Shown: piece by piece, positions 1-7,531 of the stretch
How the letters are laid out: the number at the start of each line of letters is the position of its first letter
Position numbering within the stretch: position 1 is the first letter of the stretch
Assembly (NCBI RefSeq): GCF_003236305.1
Contig: NZ_POTX01000020.1
Coordinates: 1 to 44,346 of the forward strand
DNA length: 44,346 nucleotides
Direction: 5' to 3'
Origin: Micromonospora endophytica
Lineage (GTDB): Bacteria; Actinomycetota; Actinomycetes; Mycobacteriales; Micromonosporaceae
Made by a program: the position numbers and the translations under genes
The notes under the pieces: model-generated
The model's input: the letters and a program-made list of their open reading frames with translations, nothing else
Databases searched by the model: none
What the model was told of the DNA's origin: nothing

Positions 1-44
1 GTGAGCGCTAGTCTCGTGGGCTCGGAGATGTGTATAAGAGGCAG
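1..44 (+). other. Residual Nextera (Tn5) sequencing adapter, not genomic
   Basis: Bases 11-44 match the Illumina Nextera read-2 adapter ending in the Tn5 mosaic end (AGATGTGTATAAGAG plus CAG), with one mismatch at 41. The eight bases at 3-10 (GAGCGCTA) sit where an i7 index would lie. The same adapter in opposite orientation ends the window. This is a library or assembly artefact rather than a transposon; genomic sequence starts at about 45. Confidence 0.96.
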
Positions 45-455
45 GGAGAGGGCGGCGCGGATGCGGTCGGTGTACCCGGTGGCCTCGGCGTCGTCGGCGT
101 AGCGGGTACGCGGCCAGAAGAAGCCGCGTAGGCCGTCGCCCTTGGTCCGGGGCACCACGTGGGTGTGCAGGTGCGGCACCGACTGGGACACCCGGTTGTT
201 CATCGCCACGAACGTGCCGCCCGCGCCCAGACCGGCCTCGACCGCGACGGCGAGTCGCCGCACCAGCCCGAAATAGCCAGGCAGCGACTCCGGCGGCAGG
301 TCGGCCAGGGTCACCAGGTGCGGGCGCGGCACCACCAGCACGTGCCCCTTGAACACCGGTCGGGTGTCCAGGAACGCCATCCCGTCCGCCTCGTCGACGA
401 CCCGGAACGCCGGCACCTCGCCCGCCACGATTGCGCAGAACACACAACTCGCCAC
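45..455 (-). CDS. HIT-family (histidine triad) protein, 3' end cut off by the contig edge
   Basis: HIT proteins are small nucleotide hydrolases or transferases acting on AMP-linked substrates. I translated 137 codons from a GTG at 455. Residues 4 and 7 form a Cys-x-x-Cys pair (SCVFCAIV) as in zinc-binding HIT proteins. A conserved GHVLVVPRPH segment lies at about 37-46. The catalytic triad is at His95, His97 and His99 (PHLHTHVVPR). The frame stays open into the adapter at 44, so only a short C-terminal piece should be missing. The start was chosen because the Cys motif needs only three preceding residues and because TACGGT lies six bases upstream, the leaderless layout seen at other genes here. 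The gene diverges from metB. Family is confident; the specific substrate is unknown. Confidence 0.88.
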
Positions 456-461
456 CGGCCG

Positions 462-467
462 ACCGTA
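462..467 (-). promoter_or_regulatory. Putative -10 box of a leaderless promoter for the HIT gene
   Basis: On the minus strand TACGGT is followed by six bases and then the GTG start at 455. No Shine-Dalgarno sequence precedes the GTG. This fits transcription starting at the start codon. Confidence 0.4.
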
Positions 468-600
468 CCGTCGCGACCGATCATCCTCGGGCAGGCGATC
501 GGAGGCGCCACTGTGGCCCGGCGGACGCCACGACGGTCCGCTGAACAACCGGGAGTGACCGGCCACGGGGCTGGTGGGGTCGGCCCTGGTAGCAGTTTCG

Positions 601-649
601 GGGAAAGTGCTGTCTTGCCGGCTGGCGGCTGATGAGGCAGCACTTTCCC
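601..649. repeat. Perfect 12-bp inverted repeat (hairpin)
   Basis: GGGAAAGTGCTG (601-612) and CAGCACTTTCCC (638-649) are exact reverse complements around a 25-base loop, and several inner bases can also pair. It lies upstream of both divergent flanking genes, so it is not an obvious terminator for either. It could be a terminator remnant, a MITE-like dispersed element, an operator or a structured leader. Confidence 0.7.
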
Positions 650-865
650 TGAACTTGTCTGGATCTTGATCTATTGGGGTGGGTCGGGGTGAGCATTCGG
701 CAGCTGGGGCTGCGGCGCTTGAGGCGCAGCCTGACGCAGACCCCGCGTGAGTGGAAAGCCACGGCCGCGACCTACACCGACCCCGCACTTGTGCGGGAAC
801 TGACCGAACCGGTGCCAAACGACCGCAATGCTGACCGACTGGAAGCCGCTGGTGGGTGGAAGGAC

Positions 866-871
866 TAACGT
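866..871 (+). promoter_or_regulatory. Putative -10 box of a leaderless metB promoter
   Basis: TAACGT is followed by seven bases and then the metB ATG at 879. The nearest purine-rich stretch (about 856-864) is too far upstream to be a good ribosome binding site. Confidence 0.4.
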
Positions 872-878
872 CTGCCAA

Positions 879-2021
879 ATGAACCACGGCTTCGACACGC
901 TCGCGATCCACGCCGGTCAGGACCCGGAGGCCCGCACCGGCGCGGTCATCCCACCGATCTACCAGACCAGCACGTACGCCCAGGATGCCGTTGGTGCGCC
1001 CCGGCAGGGCTATGAATACAGCCGTTCCGGCAACCCGACCCGCGACGCGCTCCAGGAGTGCCTGGCCGCGCTGGAGGGTGGGCCGGTCGGGCTCGCCTTC
1101 GCCAGTGGGCTGGCCGCCGAGGACGCGTTGCTGCGTACCGTCTGCGCCCCGGGTGATCATGTGGTGATCCCCGATGACGCGTACGGCGGCACGTACCGGC
1201 TCTTCGCCAAGGTGGCGCAGCGGTGGGGGCTGGCGTACACCCCGGCGAAGATCTCCGACCCGGAGGCCGTGCGGGCCGCGATCCGCCCGGGTGTGACGAA
1301 GGTCGTCTGGCTGGAGACGCCGACCAACCCGCTGCTCGGCATCGCCGACATCGCCACCCTCGCCGCCATCGCGCACGACGCCGGCGCGCTGCTGGTGGTG
1401 GACAACACGTTCGCCTCGCCGTACCTGCAACAGCCGATCGCCCTCGGCGCGGACGTGGTGGTGCACTCCACCACCAAGTACATCGGCGGGCACTCCGACG
1501 TGGTCGGCGGGGCGCTGGTGGCGGCGGACGCCGCGCTCGGCGAGGAGCTGCGCTACCACCAGAACGCGATGGGCGCGGTGAACGGCCCGTTTGACGCCTG
1601 GCTCACGCTGCGCGGCATCAAGACCCTCGGGGTACGGATGGACCGGCACTGCGACAACGCCGAGCGGATCGCCGCCTACCTGGACGGGCACCTCAAGGTC
1701 GCCGAGGTGCTCTACCCGGGGCTGCCGTCACACAGCGGTCACGAGGTGGCGGCCAAGCAGATGCGCCGCTTCGGCGGGATGATCTCGTTCCGGGCCGCCG
1801 GTGGCGAGCAACACGCCGTCGACATCTGCAACCGGGCCAAGCTTTTCGTGCTCGCCGAGTCGCTCGGCGGGGTGGAATCCCTGATCGAGCACCCGGGCCG
1901 GATGACACACGCGAGTGCTGCCGGCTCGCCGCTTGAAGTTCCCGCCGATCTCGTGCGACTGTCTGTCGGCATCGAGACGGTCGAGGACCTGCTCGCCGAT
2001 CTGGAGCAGGCATTGGGCTGA
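879..2021 (+). CDS. metB: Cystathionine gamma-synthase (PLP enzyme)
   Basis: This enzyme condenses an O-acylhomoserine with cysteine to cystathionine in methionine synthesis; close relatives act as gamma-lyases. The 380-residue product is the usual family length. The Cys/Met-metabolism PLP fold is clear: an N-terminal GFDTLAIHAGQ, a YSRSGNPTRD phosphate-binding region, DNTFASPY, and the PLP Schiff-base lysine at Lys200 in HSTTKYIGGHSD. A longer frame opens at 828, but homologues begin at the MNHGF-type sequence, so ATG 879 is preferred. The amidase gene starts 22 bases downstream. Separating synthase from lyase activity by sequence alone is uncertain. The metB-greA-DUF4307-mca order resembles M. 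tuberculosis Rv1079-Rv1082. Confidence 0.93.
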   Translation: MNHGFDTLAIHAGQDPEARTGAVIPPIYQTSTYAQDAVGAPRQGYEYSRSGNPTRDALQECLAALEGGPVGLAFASGLAAEDALLRTVCAPGDHVVIPDDAYGGTYRLFAKVAQRWGLAYTPAKISDPEAVRAAIRPGVTKVVWLETPTNPLLGIADIATLAAIAHDAGALLVVDNTFASPYLQQPIALGADVVVHSTTKYIGGHSDVVGGALVAADAALGEELRYHQNAMGAVNGPFDAWLTLRGIKTLGVRMDRHCDNAERIAAYLDGHLKVAEVLYPGLPSHSGHEVAAKQMRRFGGMISFRAAGGEQHAVDICNRAKLFVLAESLGGVESLIEHPGRMTHASAAGSPLEVPADLVRLSVGIETVEDLLADLEQALG

Positions 2022-2043
2022 CCGCTGGCTGGGGAGGGTGGCC

Positions 2044-3447
2044 GTGCAGGACATCATGCCGACCTGGGTCGGGGCGACCGCCAAACAGATCGCCCGAGGG
2101 GTACGCCGGGGAGATGTCTCGGCCACCCAGGTGCTCGCCGACCACCTCGACCACGTCGTCAAGGCCGACGCCGACCTCGCCGCGTTCCGGGCGGTACGCG
2201 GCGGCGAGGCGGTCACCGAGGCGGAGAAGGTCGACGAGCAGGAGGACCTGGCCAACCTGCCGCTGGCCGGCGTGCCGATCGCGGTCAAGGAGAACACAGC
2301 GGTGGCCGGCATGCCCACCTGGAACGGCTCGGCCGCGGTGCGTACCGCGGTGGCCGAGGCCGACCATGAGGTGGTCCGCCGGTTGCGCGGTGCCGGCGCG
2401 GTGATCCTCGGCGTCACCCGGATGCCCGAGCTGGGCCTCTGGGCGGTCACCGACGACGACACCGGCATCACCCGCAACCCGTGGGACCTCGGCCGTACCC
2501 CCGGTGGCTCGTCCGGCGGCGCGGCGGCTGCGGTGGCGGCCGGGCTGGTGCCGATCGCGCACGGCAACGACGGGCTCGGTTCGATCCGCATCCCGGCGGC
2601 CTGCTGCGGCCTGGTGGGTCTCAAACCCGGCCGCGGCGTGGTGCCCCGCCAGCTCGGCGCGGAAGACTGGTTCGGGCTCACCGAACACGGCATGCTCAGC
2701 ACCACCGTCGCCGACGCGGCTGTCGGGTTCCAGGTGCTCGCCGGTCGCGCCCAGGAGAAGCTTGTCCCGCCGCAGCGGCTGCGGGTCGGGGTGTCGCTGC
2801 GGTCCCCGGTGCGCGGCATCGCGCCCGACGCGCCGAACCGGGACGCGGTTGCCGCCGCCGGCCGGCTGCTCGCCGCGGCTGGGCACGACACCGTGCCGGC
2901 CGACCCGGTCTACCCGACCGCCATCGGGCTGCAGGGCATCGCCACCTGGTTCGCCGCCGCCGCGGCGGACGTGGGCGCCGCCGGGATCGACCGGCGCACC
3001 CTGCAGGCCCGCAGCCGGCGGCACGTCACGTTCGGCGAGTGGGCGACGCGGCGCGGGTACGTGCGGGAGGCGTCCCGGGTCGCCTGGCGCGAGCGGTCGA
3101 TCGGCTTCTTCACCGACCACTCGGTGGACCTGCTGCTCACCCCGGCACTGGCGACCGCGCCGCCGCCGGCCACCAGCTGGTCGTCGCGCTCCTGGCGCGC
3201 CAACATGGCGGCCAGCATCCGGTACGCCCCGTACGCGGCGCCCTGGAACATCGCCGGCCTGCCCGCCCTGGTGGTCCCGGTGGGCCGCCGCCCGGACGGG
3301 TTGCCGCTGGCCGTGCAGCTGGTCGGTCCGCCCGGCTCGGAGCTGCTGCTGCTCGGCGTCGCCGGGCAGTTCGAGATGGCGGCCCCATGGCCCCGGCATG
3401 CCCCCGGCTACCCGCGCGTCGGCACCGGGTCACCGGCCAGCGCCTGA
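2044..3447 (+). CDS. Amidase signature-family hydrolase
   Basis: This is a 467-residue amidase-signature enzyme, a family that hydrolyses amide bonds with a Ser-cisSer-Lys triad. The triad residues sit at the expected spacing: Lys82 (IAVKENT), Ser156 in GGSSGG, and nucleophile Ser180 in GSIRIPA, 24 residues after Ser156. The segment before the nucleophile reads GNDGLGSIRIPA rather than the commoner GSDGGGS. No GatB or GatC gene lies nearby, so it is more likely a stand-alone amidase than a GatA tRNA amidotransferase subunit. GTG 2044 is chosen because GGGGAGGG (2031-2038) sits five bases upstream; GTG 2038 is too close and ATG 2056 too far. It probably shares a transcript with metB. Substrate unknown. 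Confidence 0.9.
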   Translation: MQDIMPTWVGATAKQIARGVRRGDVSATQVLADHLDHVVKADADLAAFRAVRGGEAVTEAEKVDEQEDLANLPLAGVPIAVKENTAVAGMPTWNGSAAVRTAVAEADHEVVRRLRGAGAVILGVTRMPELGLWAVTDDDTGITRNPWDLGRTPGGSSGGAAAAVAAGLVPIAHGNDGLGSIRIPAACCGLVGLKPGRGVVPRQLGAEDWFGLTEHGMLSTTVADAAVGFQVLAGRAQEKLVPPQRLRVGVSLRSPVRGIAPDAPNRDAVAAAGRLLAAAGHDTVPADPVYPTAIGLQGIATWFAAAAADVGAAGIDRRTLQARSRRHVTFGEWATRRGYVREASRVAWRERSIGFFTDHSVDLLLTPALATAPPPATSWSSRSWRANMAASIRYAPYAAPWNIAGLPALVVPVGRRPDGLPLAVQLVGPPGSELLLLGVAGQFEMAAPWPRHAPGYPRVGTGSPASA

Positions 3448-3499
3448 TCTGCGCGGCTCCGCCGGCCGGGCCGGTCGGGGCAGGTGGCACGATCGGAGC

Positions 3500-4720
3500 A
3501 TGACGGAACTGGTCAGCCTCGACGAGGTGCGGGCCGCGCGGGAGCTGCTCGCCGGGATCACTCGCACCACCCCGCTGGAGCCTTCCCGCCCGCTCACCGC
3601 CGCGCTCGGTGGGCCGGCCTGGCTCAAGTGCGAGAACCTTCAGCGGGCCGGGTCCTACAAGGTGCGCGGCGCGTACGTGCGGATCTCTCGGCTGTCGGAG
3701 CGGGAGCGGGCCCGTGGGGTGGTCGCGGCGAGCGCCGGCAACCACGCCCAGGGGGTGGCGCTCGCCGCCGGCCTGGTCGGCACCCGGGCCACCGTCTTCA
3801 TGCCGGTGAACGCGACGCTGCCGAAGGTGGCGGCCACCAAGGGGTACGGCGCCCAGGTCGAGCTGGTCGGGGCCACGGTGGACGAGTCCCTGGTCGCGGC
3901 GCAGACGTTCGCCGAACGCACCGGCGCGGTGTTGATCCACCCGTTCGATCATCCCGATGTGATCGCCGGGCAGGGCACGGTGGCGCTGGAGATCCTCGAA
4001 CAGTGCCCCGAGGTGCGGACGATCGTCACCGGGGTCGGCGGCGGCGGGCTGGTCTCCGGCATCGCGGTGGTGGCCAAGGCGCTGCGCCCGGATGTGCGGG
4101 TGATCGGTGTGCAGGCGGCGGACGCGGCGGCCTTCCCGCCCTCGCTGCTGGCCGGTGAGCCGGTGCGGCTGCCGGCGTTCACCACGATCGCCGACGGCAT
4201 CGCGGTGGGCCGCCCGGGGGATATCACCTTCGCTCACGTCAGCAAGCTCGTCGACGAGATCGTCACGGTGTCCGAGGAGGACATTTCCCGGGCGTTGCTG
4301 ATGCTGTTGGAGCGCGGCAAGCAGGTGGTGGAACCGGCCGGCGCGGCGGGCGTGGCGGCCCTGCTGGCCGGTGCGGTCGAGGTGAGCACGCCGGTGGTGG
4401 CCGTGCTCTCCGGCGGCAACATCGACCCGCTGCTGATGCTCCGGGTGATCGAGCACGGCCTGGCCGCGGCCGGTCGCTACCTGCGGATCACCGTCCGGTG
4501 CTCGGACCGCCCGGGTCAGCTCGCCTCGCTGCTGCGCGAGATCGCCGAACAGCGGGCCAACGTGGTGGACGTGGAGCACCAGCGGGCCCATCCGCATCTG
4601 CGCCTCGGTGAGGTGGAGGTGGCGCTCTCGGTGGAGACCCGGGGCGTGGAGCACTCGGACACGCTGATCAGCGCGCTGCGGGCCGGCGGCTACCAGGTGA
4701 CGATCACGCCGGAGGCGTGA
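3500..4720 (+). CDS. ilvA: Threonine ammonia-lyase (threonine dehydratase) with C-terminal ACT domain
   Basis: The enzyme deaminates threonine to 2-oxobutanoate, the first committed step to isoleucine. The 406-residue protein has a type-II PLP fold, with the PLP lysine at Lys54 (GSYKVRGAY) and a glycine-rich phosphate loop TGVGGGGLVSG near residues 175-185. The last ~80 residues (YLRITVRCSDRPGQ onward) form one ACT domain, so it resembles the shorter, single-ACT form of the family rather than the longer E. coli IlvA with two regulatory modules. It follows the amidase by 52 bases. A GGAG lies only about two bases before the ATG. A strong hairpin overlaps the stop codon. Confidence 0.93.
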   Translation: MTELVSLDEVRAARELLAGITRTTPLEPSRPLTAALGGPAWLKCENLQRAGSYKVRGAYVRISRLSERERARGVVAASAGNHAQGVALAAGLVGTRATVFMPVNATLPKVAATKGYGAQVELVGATVDESLVAAQTFAERTGAVLIHPFDHPDVIAGQGTVALEILEQCPEVRTIVTGVGGGGLVSGIAVVAKALRPDVRVIGVQAADAAAFPPSLLAGEPVRLPAFTTIADGIAVGRPGDITFAHVSKLVDEIVTVSEEDISRALLMLLERGKQVVEPAGAAGVAALLAGAVEVSTPVVAVLSGGNIDPLLMLRVIEHGLAAAGRYLRITVRCSDRPGQLASLLREIAEQRANVVDVEHQRAHPHLRLGEVEVALSVETRGVEHSDTLISALRAGGYQVTITPEA

Positions 4721-4744
4721 CACCCCGAGGGGCGTCACGCCTCC
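4711..4744. terminator. Hairpin terminator between convergent ilvA and greA
   Basis: GGAGGCGTGAC (4711-4721) and GTCACGCCTCC (4734-4744) pair perfectly around an inner CCCC/GGGG. The stem overlaps the last codons of ilvA and lies 25 bases past the greA stop. It could end transcription from both sides. There is no clear U-tract, as is common in high-GC actinobacteria. Confidence 0.7.
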
Positions 4745-4768
4745 GGCGTGTCGTGAGTGGGCGGTGGG

Positions 4769-5266
4769 TCAGCCGGAGAACGGCTCGAAGCTGACCACTG
4801 TCACCTTGATGTCCGCGCCGCTGGGCGCGGTGTAGGTGCAGGTCTGCCCGGTCTTGCCGCCCAGGATCGCCCGGCCGAGCGCCGACTCTGGGCTGTAGAC
4901 AGTGAGGTCGGTGGTCGAGGCGATCTCACGGGAGCCGAGCAGGAAGGTCTCTGTGTCGTCGGCGTCGTCGTCGAAGTAGATCGTCACGACCATCCCGGGC
5001 GCCACGGCGTCGACGGTCGGCGCCTCGCCGACCTGGGCGGTGCGGAGCAGCTCCTTGAGGTAAAGGATGCGCCCCTCGGCCTTGCCCTGCTCCTCACGGG
5101 CGGCGTGGTAACCGCCGTTCTCGCGCAGGTCGCCTTCCTCACGCCGGGCGTTGATCTCGGCCGCGATGATCGGTCGGTTGGCGATCAACTCGTCGAGCTC
5201 GCCCTTCAGGCGGTCGTACGCGTCCTGGGACAGCCAGGTGGCGGGCGCCTCGTTGCCATTGGACAC
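4769..5266 (-). CDS. greA: Transcription elongation factor GreA
   Basis: GreA enters the RNA polymerase secondary channel and stimulates cleavage of backtracked RNA. The 165-residue protein shows the N-terminal coiled coil (WLSQDAYDRLKGELDELIANRP), the acidic tip with GDLRENGGYHAAREEQGKAEGR, and the C-terminal FKBP-like domain ending SPESALGRAILGGKTG. The frame remains open to 5314, but GTG 5266 is preferred because GAGGAGGA (5280-5273) lies six bases upstream and homologues begin near this point. It is convergent with ilvA and downstream of the DUF4307 gene, from which a hairpin at 5355-5380 separates it. Confidence 0.95.
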   Translation of the reverse strand: MSNGNEAPATWLSQDAYDRLKGELDELIANRPIIAAEINARREEGDLRENGGYHAAREEQGKAEGRILYLKELLRTAQVGEAPTVDAVAPGMVVTIYFDDDADDTETFLLGSREIASTTDLTVYSPESALGRAILGGKTGQTCTYTAPSGADIKVTVVSFEPFSG

Positions 5267-5312
5267 AGGCGGTCCTCCTCGGTTGTGCGTGCTGGCTGAC
5301 AGGTGAACCTCC

Positions 5313-5318
5313 AAGTTA
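5313..5318 (-). promoter_or_regulatory. Putative -10 box for greA
   Basis: TAACTT on the minus strand lies about 46 bases before the greA GTG, leaving a short leader that contains the GAGGAGGA site. No convincing -35 is visible. Confidence 0.3.
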
Positions 5319-5354
5319 CCAGTGCCCTACGACAGCGAGTGTCGGCGATCACGT

Positions 5355-5380
5355 CCGGCGGGCCGTCCGGGGCCCGCCGG
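5355..5380 (-). terminator. Hairpin between the DUF4307 gene and greA
   Basis: CCGGCGGGCC (5355-5364) and GGCCCGCCGG (5371-5380) form a perfect 10-bp stem with a six-base loop. It lies downstream of the DUF4307 stop and upstream of greA, so it may separate the two transcripts. Confidence 0.5.
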
Positions 5381-5470
5381 TCAGGGTGCTGGCGGTTCGC
5401 CTCAGCCAGGCGGCCGGCGGCCGGCGCTGGTCGCCTCAAGGCCGGTGGCCGGCGGTGGGTCTGGTCGGCC

Positions 5471-5923
5471 TCAGGCGGGTGGCCGGCAGCGGACCACTTC
5501 GCCGATGAAGGGCCGGGCGGTGGTGACGAGACGGTGCCGGAGGGTGACCTGGGTCTGTCCGGCGGCGGCCGTCACCGGCACCTCCTCGCGGGCCAGTTCG
5601 GCACCGGCGTGGTCGCGGGCCCGCAGCACGCACACCGCGGCACCACCCTCGGGAAGTCGCACCCGGAAGTCGACCACCACCTGGTTGTCGGTGATGTCGG
5701 AATAGGTGATCACCTGGGCGTCGTACGTGGGATCGCCGTACTGCTGGTAGAGCCGAGCGGAGATCACGGTGAGCGTCGCGACCGCGGCGAGCACCAGCAG
5801 CGCGGTCAGCACCGGCCGGCGGCGGCGCGGGGCGCGTCGGCGACCGTACCGGCCGGGCGGAAACACCGGCGCGCTGGTATTCCCGTCCGTGCCCGACGGA
5901 AGTGTGGCGTGCGTCTCGGTCAC
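5471..5923 (-). CDS. DUF4307 single-pass membrane protein
   Basis: This 150-residue protein has a basic, Arg-rich N-terminal region ([13 protein letters not shown]), one membrane helix (about residues 38-58, [16 protein letters not shown]) and an extracytoplasmic domain with a beta-rich look. It occupies the position of M. tuberculosis Rv1081c, between greA and mca, and the composition fits DUF4307. No enzymatic motif is visible. GTG 5923 is preferred because AGGGAGA lies about eight bases upstream. It diverges from mca across a 204-base region with a palindromic operator candidate. Its function is not known to me; conserved linkage to mca could hint at a thiol or envelope-stress role, which is only inference. 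Confidence 0.8.
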   Translation of the reverse strand: MTETHATLPSGTDGNTSAPVFPPGRYGRRRAPRRRRPVLTALLVLAAVATLTVISARLYQQYGDPTYDAQVITYSDITDNQVVVDFRVRLPEGGAAVCVLRARDHAGAELAREEVPVTAAAGQTQVTLRHRLVTTARPFIGEVVRCRPPA

Positions 5924-6013
5924 CGGCGGGTATCTCCCTGGCGTTGTTGTCGGCGGCATCGGCAAGAATGGCGGAGATCCGTCATTCCTGCCCGGCTCGG
6001 TCGCAGAACTGCT

Positions 6014-6031
6014 GCTGTCAAATATGACAGC
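6014..6031. promoter_or_regulatory. Palindromic operator candidate between mca and the DUF4307 gene
   Basis: GCTGTCA-AATA-TGACAGC is a perfect 7-bp inverted repeat with an AT centre in an otherwise GC-rich region. It lies about 90 bases from one start and 97 from the other. Its symmetry suggests a dimeric repressor site overlapping -10-like sequence on both strands. Confidence 0.45.
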
Positions 6032-6127
6032 CGGTGCGGGCCGGCACCGCGACGGGGGAGAAATCCAGCAGGTCAACGGTTGGCCCGGGGTGGGTCCGCC
6101 GGTGGGCAGAGACGAGGAGCGCCGACG

Positions 6128-7009
6128 TTGGCAGAGCAACTTCGACTCATGGCCGTCCACGCGCATCCCGACGACGAGTCGAGCAAGGGCGCCGCGACCA
6201 CGGCGAAGTACGTCGCCGAGGGGGTGGACGTGCTGGTCGTGACATGCACCGGTGGCGAGCGCGGCAGCGTGCTCAACCCCAAACTCGACAGGTCCGACGT
6301 GTGGGCCAACATCGCCGAGATCCGCCGGGCCGAGATGGACGCCGCCCGAGCGATCCTCGGCATCGAGCAGGCGTGGTTGGGTTTCGTCGACTCCGGGCTG
6401 CCCGAGGGTGATCCGTTGCCTCCGCTGCCCGAGGGCTGCTTCGCCCTCCAGGACGTCGAGGTGGCCGCCGGCCCGCTGGTGCGCCTGATGCGCGAGTTCC
6501 GGCCGCACGTCGTCACCACGTACGACGAGGAGGGCGGCTACCCGCATCCGGATCACATCATGTGCCACAAGGTCAGCGTGGCGGCCTTCGAAGCCGCCGG
6601 CGACCCGGCCCGCTACCCGGAGCTGGGCGAGCCCTGGCAGCCGCTGAAGCTCTACTACGACATCGGGTTCTCCAAGGGCAAGATCCTGGCGCTGCACGAG
6701 GCGGTGCTGGCCAGCGGGGTCGAGTCGCCGTACGCCGAATGGCTGACCCGCTGGGAGGGCCGGCCGGACAAGGGGCCCCGGATCACCACCCGGGTCGAGT
6801 GCGCCGAATACTTCCCGGTCCGCGACGACGCGCTGCGGGCCCACGCGACCCAGGTCGACCCGGACGGCTTCTGGTTCCAGGTGCCGATGGAGCTGCAACA
6901 GCGCGCCTGGCCGACCGAGGATTACCAGCTGGCCCGGTCGCTGGTGGAGAGCCCGCTGCCCGAGTCCGACCTGTTCGCCGGGGTACGGGAGACGGCCCAT
7001 GCCCGCTGA
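6128..7009 (+). CDS. mca: Mycothiol S-conjugate amidase
   Basis: Mca cleaves mycothiol S-conjugates of electrophiles to GlcN-Ins and a mercapturic acid that is exported. It is the detoxification counterpart of MshB. The 293-residue product shows the PIG-L/LmbE-family zinc motif AHPDDE (His13, Asp16) and a second metal site in HPDHIMCHK (His147), plus the family's TCTGGERGS segment. TTG 6128 is chosen because GAGGAG (6114-6119) lies eight bases upstream and homologues begin [19 protein letters not shown] 6149 would leave only three residues before the first metal-binding segment. The gene implies that the organism makes mycothiol, which restricts it to Actinobacteria. Confidence 0.93.
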   Translation: MAEQLRLMAVHAHPDDESSKGAATTAKYVAEGVDVLVVTCTGGERGSVLNPKLDRSDVWANIAEIRRAEMDAARAILGIEQAWLGFVDSGLPEGDPLPPLPEGCFALQDVEVAAGPLVRLMREFRPHVVTTYDEEGGYPHPDHIMCHKVSVAAFEAAGDPARYPELGEPWQPLKLYYDIGFSKGKILALHEAVLASGVESPYAEWLTRWEGRPDKGPRITTRVECAEYFPVRDDALRAHATQVDPDGFWFQVPMELQQRAWPTEDYQLARSLVESPLPESDLFAGVRETAHAR

Positions 7010-7057
7010 CCCGGCGGGGGGCTACCCTGGTCGCACGCCCCCGTTCGGAGGAATCCC

Positions 7058-7351
7058 ATGCTGACCGTCGCCCAGGTGCTCGCCCAGAACAACTTCGGGG
7101 ACACCCGTACCGGTGGCCTGGCCGGGCCGATGGGTCTCTTCCTCATCCTGGTCCTGGGCACCGCCACCGTGCTGTTGATCCGCAACATGAACGCCCGGCT
7201 GCGTCGACTGCCCGACCGGTTCCCCACCGAGGAGTCCGCCGCCGAACCGCACAGGCTGGAGCAGACGGTCGGTGATCCGACAGATGGGACCGAGCCTGTG
7301 GATTCATCCGGAGACCGTGCCAAGGGGTTCCAGCAGGGTCGCGACGCCTGA
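7058..7351 (+). CDS. Small single-pass membrane protein downstream of mca (Rv1083-like position)
   Basis: This 97-residue protein has a short N-terminal segment, one membrane helix (about residues 25-41, MGLFLILVLGTATVLLI) followed by basic residues (RLRRL), and an acidic, hydrophilic C-terminal tail. GGAGGAA lies six bases before the ATG, a clear ribosome binding site. It begins 48 bases after mca and sits where M. tuberculosis has Rv1083, so it is probably co-transcribed. A hairpin follows at 7374-7407. The function is not known to me. Confidence 0.8.
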   Translation: MLTVAQVLAQNNFGDTRTGGLAGPMGLFLILVLGTATVLLIRNMNARLRRLPDRFPTEESAAEPHRLEQTVGDPTDGTEPVDSSGDRAKGFQQGRDA

Positions 7352-7373
7352 TCGGGGCATGATTCACGTCTAA

Positions 7374-7407
7374 CCGGATGGTCGACCCCTGTTGCGACCA
7401 TCTGGTT
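7374..7407 (+). terminator. Hairpin after the mca operon
   Basis: The arms at 7372-7384 and 7395-7407 pair over 13 bases with one G-U wobble around a ten-base loop, followed by a short T-rich stretch. It lies about 20 bases past the stop at 7351. The TAGCCT at 7413-7418 just after it could be the -10 of the next gene. Confidence 0.55.
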
Positions 7408-7531
7408 TGGCTTAGCCTTCCGCCGGGGGGACCAGAAGTCCCCAGCCAGTGCGCGGAAGGGGGCGCCGGATGACCATCACACTCGTGTCCGTCCGTCGCC
7501 TGTCGCGTACCCGGTCGGCGGGAGGGGGTCG

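Larger units (their letters stand above)
456..878. other. Divergent intergenic region between the HIT gene and metB
   Basis: This 423-base stretch holds candidate promoters for both flanking genes and a long hairpin at 601-649. A 60-codon frame (GTG 689 to stop 868) exists but matches no family I recognise. Its third-position GC looks lower than in neighbouring genes, so I do not call it a gene. Nothing else recognisable is present. Confidence 0.5.

Noticed and set aside
1..44. Tn5 mosaic end suggesting a transposon insertion
   Set aside because: The match extends into the full Nextera adapter and occurs inverted at the other end, so it comes from library preparation.
689..868. Possible 60-codon gene upstream of metB
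   Set aside because: No recognised family, no ribosome binding site and weaker codon bias than the neighbours; its stop overlaps the metB -10 candidate.
2044..3447. Amidase gene as gatA
   Set aside because: No gatB or gatC nearby and the product looks like a stand-alone amidase.
5303..6127. Long N-terminal extension of mca
   Set aside because: It overlaps the divergent DUF4307 gene and a clear ribosome binding site precedes TTG 6128.
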